A stretch of DNA of 64,000 bases from contig JBBSAM010000001.1 in assembly GCA_038252255.1 (NCBI GenBank), positions 62,001 through 126,000 of the forward strand, read 5' to 3'. The notes below the pieces were generated by a model that was not told where the DNA came from, made no database searches, and saw only the letters and a program-made list of their open reading frames with translations. Position 1 is the first letter of the stretch. Each line of letters begins with the position of its first letter. The position numbers were made by a program, and so were the translations under genes. The DNA comes from Chersky-806 sp038252255 (lineage in GTDB: Bacteria > Actinomycetota > Acidimicrobiia > IMCC26256 > JAENVU01). This document shows, one piece after another, positions 1 through 7,611 of the stretch.

Positions 1-312
1 TTCGTGCCGTTGATCGCGGTCGAAGGTGTCGACTCGCTCGACGAGGCGTTCACCCTCGCGAACGCGACGCCCCTCGGCCTGACCGCGGGGATGTTCAGCA
101 CCGAGCCGGAGGAGGTGGACGCGTTCCTCGAGCAGATCGAAGCGGGCGTCGTGTACATCAACCGGCCCGCCGGCGCGACGACCGGCGCCTGGCCCGGGGT
201 GCAGCCGTTCGGTGGTTGGAAGGGCTCGGGCACGAACGGCAAAGCGGGCGGCGGGCCGTACTACGTCCAGCAGTACCTGCGCGAACAGAGCCGAACGGTG
301 GTGAATGCATGA
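1..312 (+). CDS. Aldehyde dehydrogenase, C-terminal part (cut by window edge)
   Basis: Only the last 103 residues are inside the window; the frame is open to base 1, so the start lies outside. The visible part carries the C-terminal ALDH signature: 'AGVVYINRPAGA' followed by 'QPFGGWKGSG', most like 1-pyrroline-5-carboxylate or other semialdehyde dehydrogenases. The catalytic Cys and Glu are upstream and cannot be checked. Its TGA overlaps the ATG of the next gene (ATGA), so the dehydrogenase and the aminotransferase are probably co-translated. An aldehyde dehydrogenase beside class III aminotransferases fits the two-step route amine to aldehyde to acid; the exact substrate is not readable. 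Confidence 0.85.
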   Translation, partial: FVPLIAVEGVDSLDEAFTLANATPLGLTAGMFSTEPEEVDAFLEQIEAGVVYINRPAGATTGAWPGVQPFGGWKGSGTNGKAGGGPYYVQQYLREQSRTVVNA

Positions 313-1589
313 CGCAGCCCGAGGCCGAGCTGGCGGACGTGGCCTCTCCCGAGCTGGTCACCGACCTGCCCGGGCCGATCGCCAAGGAGTGGATCGAGCG
401 CGACCAGCGGGTCACCAGCCCGTCGATGGGCCGCGTGTACCCACTGGTACCGGCCCGTGCCGCCGGCCTCGTGATCGAAGACGTCGACGGCAACCGCTTC
501 CTCGACTTCAACGCCGGCATCGCCGTCACCGCCACCGGCCACTGCCATCCCGCGGTCGTCGACGCGATCTCGAAGCAGGCCGGCGAGCTCATCCACTACT
601 GCTCGAGCGACTTCTACCCTCCGGTGTACGCAGAGCTCGCCGAGCGCCTGGTCGCGCGCGCACCGGTCGCCGGCGACTCCAAGGTCTTCCTCACCAACTC
701 CGGCACGGAGGCCGTCGAGGCATCGATCAAGCTCGCGCGCCACGCGACCGGACGGCAGTACGTCATCGCGTTCCTCGGCGCGTTCCATGGTCGGAGCCTC
801 GGCAGCCTCGCGCTGACCGCGAGCAAGGCGAAGTACCGGCAGGGCTTCAGCCCACTCCTCCCGGGTGTGCACCACGCGCCGTACGGCGTCGACGGCTACA
901 TCGAAGACGTCCTGTTCCGCCACCTCGTCTCACCGGAAGAGGTCGCGGCGGTGATCGTCGAGCCGATCCAGGGTGAGGGCGGCTACATCGTCCCTCCGGC
1001 AGGATGGCTCGCCCGCCTGCAGGAGCTGTGCGCGCAGCACGGGATCCTGTTCGTGGCGGACGAGATCCAGAGCGGAATCGGCCGCACGGGCAAGCTCTGG
1101 GCGGTCGAGCACGAGGGCATCGAGCCGGACGTGCTGCTGTCGGGCAAGGGCATCGCCAGCGGCATGCCGCTCGGTGCGCTGATCGCCCGGTCGGACCTCA
1201 TGAAGTGGAGCGCGGGCGCGCACGGCTCGACGTTCGGTGGCAATCCGGTGTGCTGTGCCGCCGCGCTCGCCACGCTCGATCTCGTCGAAGGCTCGCTGAC
1301 GGAGAACGCGGCGACGGTCGGCGCGCTGCTGACCGCCGGCTTGCAGGAGCTGGCCACCCGGCAGCCACTGCTCACCGACGTGCGGGGCCGCGGGCTCATG
1401 ATCGGCATCGACTTCCCGACGCACGACGTCGCAGCCGCGGTCGAGCAGGAATGCTTCCGGCGCGGACTCCTCGTGCTCACCTGCGGTCAGCGGGCGATCC
1501 GGTTTGCGCCCGCGCTCACGGTGCGGCCCGACCAGGCGGAGACGGCAGTCTCGATCTTGGCCGACGCGTGCGCCGAGGTCGCGTCCTGA
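309..1589 (+). CDS. Class III aminotransferase (4-aminobutyrate/acetylornithine type)
   Basis: PLP-dependent fold-type I transaminase of 426 residues. Visible marks: 'LDFNAGIAVTATGHCHP' near the N terminus, 'NSGTEAVEA', 'FVADEIQSGIGRTG' with the PLP-binding Asp, and the Schiff-base Lys at about residue 280 in 'SGKGIASGMPLGA'. Family members move amino groups from GABA, putrescine-type or beta-amino substrates to 2-oxoglutarate or pyruvate. The ATG at 309 is chosen because it makes an ATGA overlap with the upstream aldehyde dehydrogenase and matches the usual family length; the frame is open further upstream but that part is antisense-like shadow. A second class III aminotransferase follows directly, so the two may share one amine pathway. 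Confidence 0.9.
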   Translation: MTQPEAELADVASPELVTDLPGPIAKEWIERDQRVTSPSMGRVYPLVPARAAGLVIEDVDGNRFLDFNAGIAVTATGHCHPAVVDAISKQAGELIHYCSSDFYPPVYAELAERLVARAPVAGDSKVFLTNSGTEAVEASIKLARHATGRQYVIAFLGAFHGRSLGSLALTASKAKYRQGFSPLLPGVHHAPYGVDGYIEDVLFRHLVSPEEVAAVIVEPIQGEGGYIVPPAGWLARLQELCAQHGILFVADEIQSGIGRTGKLWAVEHEGIEPDVLLSGKGIASGMPLGALIARSDLMKWSAGAHGSTFGGNPVCCAAALATLDLVEGSLTENAATVGALLTAGLQELATRQPLLTDVRGRGLMIGIDFPTHDVAAAVEQECFRRGLLVLTCGQRAIRFAPALTVRPDQAETAVSILADACAEVAS

Positions 1590-2890
1590 GCGAGCACGTC
1601 TACGCCCGCGCGGCCGGCTTGCCCGTCGCAGTCGAGGCGCACGGCTGTGAGATCGTCGACGCGGCCGGGAACCGCTACCTCGACGCGTGCTCGGGGGCCA
1701 TCGCGGTGAACCTCGGGCACGGCGACCCGTTCGTGATCGAGGCGTTGGCCGCACAGCTGCGCCGGGTCGACTCGGTCCACCCGACGACGTTCACCACCGA
1801 GACGCTCGAGGACTACGCCCGCGCGCTCGCACCGTTGGTGCCCGTGGCGGACGCCCGCGTCTACCCGGTGAGTGGTGGCAGCGAAGCCATCGAGACCGCG
1901 TGCAAGCTCGCCCGCGCCTACCACCTGGCCCGTGGTGAGCTCGATCGTCATCTCGTGCTCGCCCGGCACGGCTCGTATCACGGCAACACCCGCGGTGCCC
2001 TGGACCTCTCGGGCCGCGATCCGTTGCGCGCGCCGTACCTCCCGTGGCTCGGACTGACCGAGCGGGTGCCGGCCGTCTACCCGTACCGGGTCTCGCTGAC
2101 CGGGTCGGAGCACGCCGCCCTCCTCGACGAGACGATCGAGCATCTGGGGCCCGAGCGTGTGGCCGCGTTCGTCGCCGAGCCGATCGGTGGGGCGACGACG
2201 GGCGCGTCGGTGCCACCGGACGACTACTGGCCCGCGGTGGCCGAGGTGTGCCGTCGCCATGGCGTACTCCTCGTCGCGGACGAGGTGATGACCGGCTTCG
2301 GCCGCACCGGCACCTGGTTCGCGTGCGACCACTGGAGTCTGCGGCCTGACGTGCTCGTCGCGGGCAAGGGCGCGTCGAGCGGCTACTGGCCTCTCGGTCT
2401 GGCGATCGCGAGTGGGGAGGTCCACGACACGATTCGCGCCGGCGGCGGGTTCGTGCACGGCTTCACCTGGTCTCATCACCCGGCCGGGGCCGCGGTCGGG
2501 CGCGCCGTGCTGGCGCGCATCGTCGAGCGCGGCCTCGTCGAACGCAGCCGGGTGATCGGCGCAGGCCTGCTCGACGACCTCCGCACCGCGCTCGCCGATG
2601 TCCCGATCGTCGGCGACGTGCGCGGCCGCGGGCTGCTCATCGGTGTGGAGCTCGTGTCGGACCGCGAGACCAGAGCACCGTTCCCGCGCGCCGCCGGCAT
2701 GGCCGAACGGGTGACCCGGGCGGCGAAGGATCTCGGCCTGCTCCTCTACCCGAGCACGGGCTGCGCGAACGGCATCGACGGCGACCTCTTCCTCGTCGGC
2801 CCGCCGTTCACCATCACCGACCCCGACGTCGCCGGGATCGTCACCCTCACCCACCAAGCCCTCACCCAGGTGTCCAACACCCCCCGCTGA
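1568..2890 (+). CDS. Class III aminotransferase, second copy in tandem
   Basis: About 440 residues, fold-type I PLP enzyme; 'YLDACSGAIAVNLGHGDP', 'GGSEAIETACKLAR', 'LVADEVMTGFGRTG' and the PLP Lys at about residue 267 in 'VAGKGASSGYWPLG'. It is clearly diverged from its upstream neighbour and belongs to the 'aspartate aminotransferase family' group whose substrates are mostly unknown (beta-amino acids, diamines, taurine-like amines). The start is uncertain: GTG at 1568 overlaps the previous gene by 22 bases, while a CTG at 1586 would give a 4-base CTGA overlap and a start just before 'SEHVYARA'. It ends before a convergent gene, with a 54-base palindrome between them. Confidence 0.85.
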   Translation: MRRGRVLSEHVYARAAGLPVAVEAHGCEIVDAAGNRYLDACSGAIAVNLGHGDPFVIEALAAQLRRVDSVHPTTFTTETLEDYARALAPLVPVADARVYPVSGGSEAIETACKLARAYHLARGELDRHLVLARHGSYHGNTRGALDLSGRDPLRAPYLPWLGLTERVPAVYPYRVSLTGSEHAALLDETIEHLGPERVAAFVAEPIGGATTGASVPPDDYWPAVAEVCRRHGVLLVADEVMTGFGRTGTWFACDHWSLRPDVLVAGKGASSGYWPLGLAIASGEVHDTIRAGGGFVHGFTWSHHPAGAAVGRAVLARIVERGLVERSRVIGAGLLDDLRTALADVPIVGDVRGRGLLIGVELVSDRETRAPFPRAAGMAERVTRAAKDLGLLLYPSTGCANGIDGDLFLVGPPFTITDPDVAGIVTLTHQALTQVSNTPR

Positions 2891-2892
2891 CT

Positions 2893-2946
2893 CCCTTTCG
2901 GTGTCGTTTGAGCACGCTGGGGCGTGTCGAAACGACACCGAAAGGG
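2893..2946. repeat. 48-bp two-tier palindrome, type 1 (copy A)
   Basis: Perfect 17-base inverted arms (2893-2909 and 2930-2946) beginning CCCTTTCGGTGTCG, enclosing a second stem CACGC/GCGTG (2913-2917, 2922-2926) with a TGGG loop. The 48-base core (2896-2943) aligns base for base in length with copies at 25801, 27186 and 44480. It lies between two converging genes and could act as a bidirectional terminator, though there is no T-run; the conserved sequence suggests a dispersed repeat. Confidence 0.85.
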
Positions 2947-3002
2947 GTGTTGGCCGGGGAGTTGGCCGGGGGGCGGGGTGGAGTCGGGGTGGGCGGGGGG
3001 GG

Positions 3003-4130
3003 TCAGGGGAGGCGGTGGTGGGCGCGGAGGACGTCTTGCAGGCGGTCGAGCGGGAGCGCGCGGGCCTCGTGGCCGGCGTGCCCCACGACGGTGTCGGCCG
3101 CGATCAGGCTGTTGATGACGGCTTCCTCGGTCGTTTCGACCACGGCGGCGAAGAACGGGTTGAGCGCGTCGTCCCGCAACGGCGCGACCCGTTCTGCATC
3201 CGAGTCTGAACCGCGCGCCAGGCGCGTGCCCGTGCTGAAGGCGAGGAAGATCTCGCCGCTGCCGTGATGCGCGACCGAACCGGTACGCGCCAACCCGAGC
3301 CCCGCGCGCCGGGCCAGCCGCTCGAGCTGGTGCGAGGTCATCGGGGCATCCGTCGCGACCACGACGATGCAGCTGCCCGCCGGCTCATCACGCGCGAACC
3401 GCCAACCACCATTCGCGAATTCACGACCGACGGGGACACCGTCCACGCGAAGGTCCTCACCCGAGCCGAAGTTCGACAGGACGAGCGCCCCGACCCGGTA
3501 CGCCGGCGACACTTCGCGTGACGCGGACCCGATGCCCCCCTTGAACCCGAGGCAGCACATTCCGGTCCCGGCCCCGACCGCGCCCTCCACCACGGGTCCA
3601 CCGTCGGCGCCGCGCGCGGCCGCGACCGCTCGTCCTGCATCGGATGCCTCCACTTGCACCGACCGACCGTCGCTCAACCAGGAGTCGTCGCACTCGCCGA
3701 CCATCGGGATGACGACATCCTCCGAACCCACACGCGGATCGGCCGCGAGCATCACGTCGACGGTGCCGTCGTAGACCCGGCCGACGCCCATCGTGCGGGT
3801 CAGCAGGACCGGCGTCTCGAGCGATCCCCACTCGCTCGCCTGCAGGAAGCTCGTGAGCTCGCCCGCGCCGTTGAGCACCGCGGCACCCACCGGGACCGGC
3901 GCGCCGAAGACCTCGGCCGGCGTGAACGGCACGATCGCGGTGACTCCGGTGCGGGCCACACCGCGACCCGCGGGCGGCGGCGGCTCGTCGAACCAGACCG
4001 TGGCGTGGCCGACCGAGACGTCGGCGACGTCGACGATGCTGTTCGTCGGCCCCGGCGACATCGTGCCGATCTCGATTCCCAGCGCGCGGGCGCGCGAGCG
4101 GGGTGGCGGCGGGCCGGGAGTCGGGTTCAC
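3003..4130 (-). CDS. P1 (S58) family aminopeptidase, DmpA/BapA type
   Basis: N-terminal-nucleophile hydrolase that releases L-amino acids, D-amino acids from esters, or beta-amino acids from the N terminus of peptides. The pro-enzyme cuts itself before a Ser that then becomes the nucleophile; here that is Ser253 in 'AGSCIVVVATDAPM', after 'GTGMCCLGFKGGIGSASR' and 'ALVLSNFGSG'. With the GTG start at 4130 the protein has 375 residues, the same as DmpA; the longer frame to 4187 would run across the start of the divergent gene and adds no family sequence. No signal peptide is apparent, so it is probably cytoplasmic. The divergent neighbour is an acetylpolyamine-amidohydrolase-like protein. Confidence 0.88.
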   Translation of the reverse strand: MNPTPGPPPPRSRARALGIEIGTMSPGPTNSIVDVADVSVGHATVWFDEPPPPAGRGVARTGVTAIVPFTPAEVFGAPVPVGAAVLNGAGELTSFLQASEWGSLETPVLLTRTMGVGRVYDGTVDVMLAADPRVGSEDVVIPMVGECDDSWLSDGRSVQVEASDAGRAVAAARGADGGPVVEGAVGAGTGMCCLGFKGGIGSASREVSPAYRVGALVLSNFGSGEDLRVDGVPVGREFANGGWRFARDEPAGSCIVVVATDAPMTSHQLERLARRAGLGLARTGSVAHHGSGEIFLAFSTGTRLARGSDSDAERVAPLRDDALNPFFAAVVETTEEAVINSLIAADTVVGHAGHEARALPLDRLQDVLRAHHRLP

Positions 4131-4153
4131 GACCGCGCAGGCTACCGACCGGG

Positions 4154-4159
4154 TACCGT
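4154..4159 (+). promoter_or_regulatory. Predicted -10 element TACCGT, leaderless start
   Basis: TACCGT lies 8 bases before the GTG at 4168 and there is no Shine-Dalgarno sequence, which fits a leaderless transcript for the amidohydrolase gene. The same layout recurs at many other starts in this window. Confidence 0.45.
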
Positions 4160-4167
4160 GCGCGGCC

Positions 4168-5289
4168 GTGGAACCCACCGTACGCATGCCCGTGGTCTGG
4201 ACGCCCCGCCATGCCGGCCACGCGCCGGGCGGCGGCTACTGGCTCGGGATCGAGCTCCCGGGCGACGAAGAGCCGCCGCGCGGCGAGGTGCTCCGCGCTG
4301 CGCTCGAGCGCGCCGGTGCGCCGGTGCACGTCGCGATCGCGCACGGCGACGACCCCGTACTCGCGGTGCACGACCCGGAGTTCGTCGACTGGTTCTCGCG
4401 CGCCTGGACGGAGTGGGAAGCGGCGGGGCTCGACCAGGATCCCGGCCAGAAGCGGGTCGTGCCGTACGTGTTCGCGCTGCCCCAGGTCACCTCCGGCCGT
4501 CCGGTCCCCGAGCCCGCGGCCCCCTGGGCGCGCAGCGGCCGGTACGCGATGGACACGATGACGCTCATCTCGCCGGGCACGTACGACGCGGCGCGCGGCG
4601 CGGTGGACGTCGCGCTCACCGCCGCCGACCTGGCCCTCGACGGCTCGTTGAAGGCGGCGTACGCGGCCTGCCGCCCGCCGGGACATCACGCCGGCGCGAA
4701 GTTGTACGGCGGCTCCTGCTACCTCAACAACGCGGCGATCGCCGCCCAGTACCTGCGCGACCGAGGGGCGGAACGCGTCGCGATCATCGACATCGACGCG
4801 CATCACGGCAACGGCACCCAGGAGCTCTTCTACGCGCGCGCCGATGTCTTCTACGGCTCGTTGCACGTCGACCCGGGCCACGGGTGGTTCCCGCACTTCC
4901 TCGGCTTCGCGGGCGAACGCGGTGTCGATGACGGCCTCGGCGCGAACCGCAACCTCCCACTGCCCCCTGGCACCGGCGACGTTGAGTGGGTTGCCGCGGT
5001 GCACGACCTCGTCGAGGAGACACGACGGTTCAACCCCGAGGCGCTCGTGGTCTCGCTCGGCGTCGACGCCGCGGAGGCCGATCCTGAGAGCCCGCTGAAG
5101 GTCACCGAGACGGGCTTCGCTCGCGCCGGGCGGGCGCTCGCGACGCTCGACGTTCCGGCGGTGTTCGTCCAGGAGGGCGGCTACGACCTCGAGCACCTCG
5201 GCGGGCTCGTCATCGAGGTGCTCGCCGGGTTCGAGAACGCGGAGCTCCCCCAAGCCGCCGCGCCGCCGTCAGATGAGGAGCACGCGTGA
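4168..5289 (+). CDS. Histone-deacetylase superfamily amidohydrolase (acetylpolyamine amidohydrolase/AcuC-like)
   Basis: Zinc-dependent deacetylase of the arginase/HDAC fold, 373 residues. The family motifs are in order: 'RPPGHHAG' (His173-His174 charge relay), 'DIDAHHGNG' (Asp210 and His212 as zinc ligands), 'LGVDAAEADP' with the third zinc Asp, and 'GGYDLEHLG' with the transition-state Tyr. Bacterial members remove acetyl groups from acetylated polyamines or other small N-acetyl amines. Placement next to aminotransferases and an aldehyde dehydrogenase supports a small-amine substrate, but that is inference. Start GTG 4168 is preferred for its -10 element; ATG 4186 is the alternative. The stop overlaps the next gene by GTGA. 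Confidence 0.88.
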   Translation: MEPTVRMPVVWTPRHAGHAPGGGYWLGIELPGDEEPPRGEVLRAALERAGAPVHVAIAHGDDPVLAVHDPEFVDWFSRAWTEWEAAGLDQDPGQKRVVPYVFALPQVTSGRPVPEPAAPWARSGRYAMDTMTLISPGTYDAARGAVDVALTAADLALDGSLKAAYAACRPPGHHAGAKLYGGSCYLNNAAIAAQYLRDRGAERVAIIDIDAHHGNGTQELFYARADVFYGSLHVDPGHGWFPHFLGFAGERGVDDGLGANRNLPLPPGTGDVEWVAAVHDLVEETRRFNPEALVVSLGVDAAEADPESPLKVTETGFARAGRALATLDVPAVFVQEGGYDLEHLGGLVIEVLAGFENAELPQAAAPPSDEEHA

Positions 5290-7136
5290 TGCAACGGCCG
5301 ACCGATCTCGTCGTCGGGAAGGACGAGAGTGGAGGGCTGCCCAACCCGGGCCGCCCGCACCTGCAGCCGCCCCCGTACTGGCGCCTCGAGGCGATCGCCG
5401 CGGTCGAGCGCCCGCGCGATCTCGTCGTCACGCCGGCCGGCGGGTTGGTGTTCATCCTCGATCGCGACAGCTCCGACGTCTGGCACCTGCCGCACCACGA
5501 AGGCGGCGCCCACCCGCGCCGGGTCTCGACGCAGCGCGGCATGGAGCCGTACTGGGAAGACACCGCACCGGCAGTCTCACCGGACGGATCCACGGTGGCG
5601 TTCGGCGATGGCGGGTTCGTGTGGGTCGCGCCGATCGACGGCAGCACGCCGGCCCGCCGCGTCGTGCGCGCCGGCGCTCCCTGCTGGCTCGACGATGCGC
5701 ACCTCCTCGGAGTCCTCGGTCGGGACGGCTGCTCCCACCTCGTGAGCTTCGAGCTCGAGAACCCGTGGCCCCGGTCGATCGCCCACGGCGACGGTGACTG
5801 CGGGCAAGCGACGGTGTCGCCCGATCGAACGCGCATCGCGTTCACCTTCTGGCCCCACGAGGACCGCAACCGCTCCGAGATCCGCGTGCTCGATCTCGCC
5901 ACCGGCGCGACGCGCGCGGTGACCGGAACCGAGCGGATGCAGGACAAGGGACCGGCGTGGTCGCCGGACGGCAGCACGATCGCGTACATCTCGGAACGTA
6001 GTGGCTGGTACGAGATCCATCTCGTCGACGCGAGCCGCGGGGAGGACCGCCGGCTCACCCACGACGGAGCGGACTTCGGCGATCTCGAATGGCATCCGGA
6101 CGGGTCGTGTCTCGTCGCGACCCGGACGCGCCGCGGCCACCGCGATCTCGTCACCGTCGACTCCGGGTCCGGCGGCGTGACGCATCTCGCATCGGGCGGG
6201 GTCTGGCAGTTCCCGCACTGGCTACCCGACGGTTCGGTCGTCGCGACCTACGAGGACCACGCAGTCGCCCCGCGCATCGAGCGGCTCGACGGCGACAAGA
6301 CCGGCAACCGGTCCGTGCTCCTCGCCCCCACTCCCGCTGCCATCGAGCACGCGCCGCACGCCGAGCCGGAAGAGGTGACCTACCGGTCATTCGACGGGCT
6401 CGAGATCCACGGCTTCCTGTTCCGCCCCGCGGGGGCATCCGACGGCGCGCCGGTCGCAGCGATCGTCTACCCCCACGGCGGCCCGACCGATGCGTCCGCC
6501 GACGAGTGGGACGGGCTCGCGCAGTACTTCGTGGACCGCGGCTATGCCTGGTTCGCGCCCAACTTCCGCGGCAGCACGGGCTACGGCCGGGACTTCGAGC
6601 GCAAGAACCACGGCGTCTGGGGGGTCGACGACACCAAGGACTGCCTCGCCGCGTACGACCACCTCGCCACGCTCGGCTGGGTCGATCCGGCGCGGGTGGC
6701 GATCGTCGGCGGGTCCTACGGCTCGTACATGGCGCTCGCGGCCGCAACCGACGATCCGCTGCACCGGTTCGCGGCGGCGGTGTGCAAGTACGGCGACTGC
6801 GACCTCAAGACGTCCTGGGCCATGGGCGACCGCGACGGGCGCCAGGACATGGAGCGGATGATGAGCACGCCGTTCCTCGCGCCGGCCGAGATCCGCGCGG
6901 GGTCGCCGGTCCACCGGTTGAGCGGCATCAACATCCCGCTGCTCATCGGGCACGGCGAGCTCGACGACCGGGTCGTCCCCGAGCAGTCCGTCGAGCTCGT
7001 GACGGAGCTGCGCAAGCTCGGCACCACGTTCGAGTACGTCACCTACCCGAGTGAGAGCCATGGCTTCCTCCGCCGCGCGCCCTTCCTCGACTTCTACCAC
7101 CGCCTCGACAGGTTCCTGGACTGGTACATCGGCTGA
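5286..7136 (+). CDS. S9 family serine peptidase (acylaminoacyl/dipeptidyl peptidase type)
   Basis: 616 residues: an N-terminal beta-propeller with WD40-like PD40 repeats ('SPDGSTVAFGDG', 'SPDRTRIAFTFW', 'SPDGSTIAYISE', 'HPDGSCLVATRT') followed by an alpha/beta-hydrolase domain from about residue 360. The nucleophile is Ser477 in 'GGSYGSYM'; Asp in 'GELDDRVV' (about 560) and His in 'SESHGF' (about 593) complete the triad. Such enzymes trim short peptides or N-acylated residues in the cytoplasm; there is no signal peptide. It overlaps the amidohydrolase stop (GTGA at 5286, with an alternative ATG at 5289), so the two are co-translated; both act on amide bonds of small molecules. Confidence 0.9.
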   Translation: MMQRPTDLVVGKDESGGLPNPGRPHLQPPPYWRLEAIAAVERPRDLVVTPAGGLVFILDRDSSDVWHLPHHEGGAHPRRVSTQRGMEPYWEDTAPAVSPDGSTVAFGDGGFVWVAPIDGSTPARRVVRAGAPCWLDDAHLLGVLGRDGCSHLVSFELENPWPRSIAHGDGDCGQATVSPDRTRIAFTFWPHEDRNRSEIRVLDLATGATRAVTGTERMQDKGPAWSPDGSTIAYISERSGWYEIHLVDASRGEDRRLTHDGADFGDLEWHPDGSCLVATRTRRGHRDLVTVDSGSGGVTHLASGGVWQFPHWLPDGSVVATYEDHAVAPRIERLDGDKTGNRSVLLAPTPAAIEHAPHAEPEEVTYRSFDGLEIHGFLFRPAGASDGAPVAAIVYPHGGPTDASADEWDGLAQYFVDRGYAWFAPNFRGSTGYGRDFERKNHGVWGVDDTKDCLAAYDHLATLGWVDPARVAIVGGSYGSYMALAAATDDPLHRFAAAVCKYGDCDLKTSWAMGDRDGRQDMERMMSTPFLAPAEIRAGSPVHRLSGINIPLLIGHGELDDRVVPEQSVELVTELRKLGTTFEYVTYPSESHGFLRRAPFLDFYHRLDRFLDWYIG

Positions 7137-7169
7137 CCCTTCCGGTCGGAGGTCGCGAACGCGCAGACG

Positions 7170-7175
7170 TAGGCT
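7170..7175 (+). promoter_or_regulatory. Predicted -10 element TAGGCT, leaderless start
   Basis: TAGGCT ends 6 bases before GTG 7182 and no ribosome binding site is present, which supports the GTG as both transcription and translation start of the DUF2550 gene. Confidence 0.5.
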
Positions 7176-7181
7176 GCGCGG

Positions 7182-7601
7182 GTGGGATCCGTCGTCCTCG
7201 GAGTCATCGCGCTCGCCGCAATCGCCGGGTTCGCGCTCGGTGGGCGGCACCTCTACCTGCACGCGACCAGGCCGCGCGGGTTCGACTGCTCGGTCCGGAT
7301 CGCCGAGGGCGAGGTTCCCGGGCTGACCAAGCGGTTCCGGGCCGGCTACGCGGGACGCGAGATGGACACGTTCGTCTGGCGCCGCCTGGCCTGGCCGTCG
7401 CCACCGGTCCGCTTCCCGGCGACGGCGGTCCGCCTCGACGAGGAGCGCGCGCCCGGGCTGCGCGACCACCTGCTCTCGGTGCCCGCCAGCTTCGCGGTCG
7501 TGCCGGTCACCCTGCCCGACGGCTGCCGGATCGACCTCGCACTGCCCCGCCGGAAGCGGGACCGGATCCTCGCGGCGCTCGGCGCTTCACCCGCCTCGTA
7601 A
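7182..7601 (+). CDS. DUF2550-like small membrane-anchored protein
   Basis: 139 residues: one N-terminal hydrophobic segment (about 2-20, 'VVLGVIALAAIAGFALGG'), then a soluble domain starting 'RGFDCSVRI' with 'WRRLAWPSPP'. The order TM helix, FDCS motif, Arg/Trp-rich stretch and the length fit the actinobacterial DUF2550 family, whose function is not known. In mycobacteria the family gene lies by the ATP synthase genes; here it does not. Its TAA stop codon forms the first three bases of the -10 element of the next gene. Confidence 0.65.
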   Translation: MGSVVLGVIALAAIAGFALGGRHLYLHATRPRGFDCSVRIAEGEVPGLTKRFRAGYAGREMDTFVWRRLAWPSPPVRFPATAVRLDEERAPGLRDHLLSVPASFAVVPVTLPDGCRIDLALPRRKRDRILAALGASPAS

Positions 7602-7604
7602 CCT
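7599..7604 (+). promoter_or_regulatory. Predicted -10 element TAACCT built on the upstream stop codon
   Basis: TAACCT lies 7 bases before GTG 7612; its first three bases are the TAA stop of the DUF2550 gene. No Shine-Dalgarno sequence precedes the GTG. Confidence 0.45.
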
Positions 7605-7611
7605 CTCGTCC

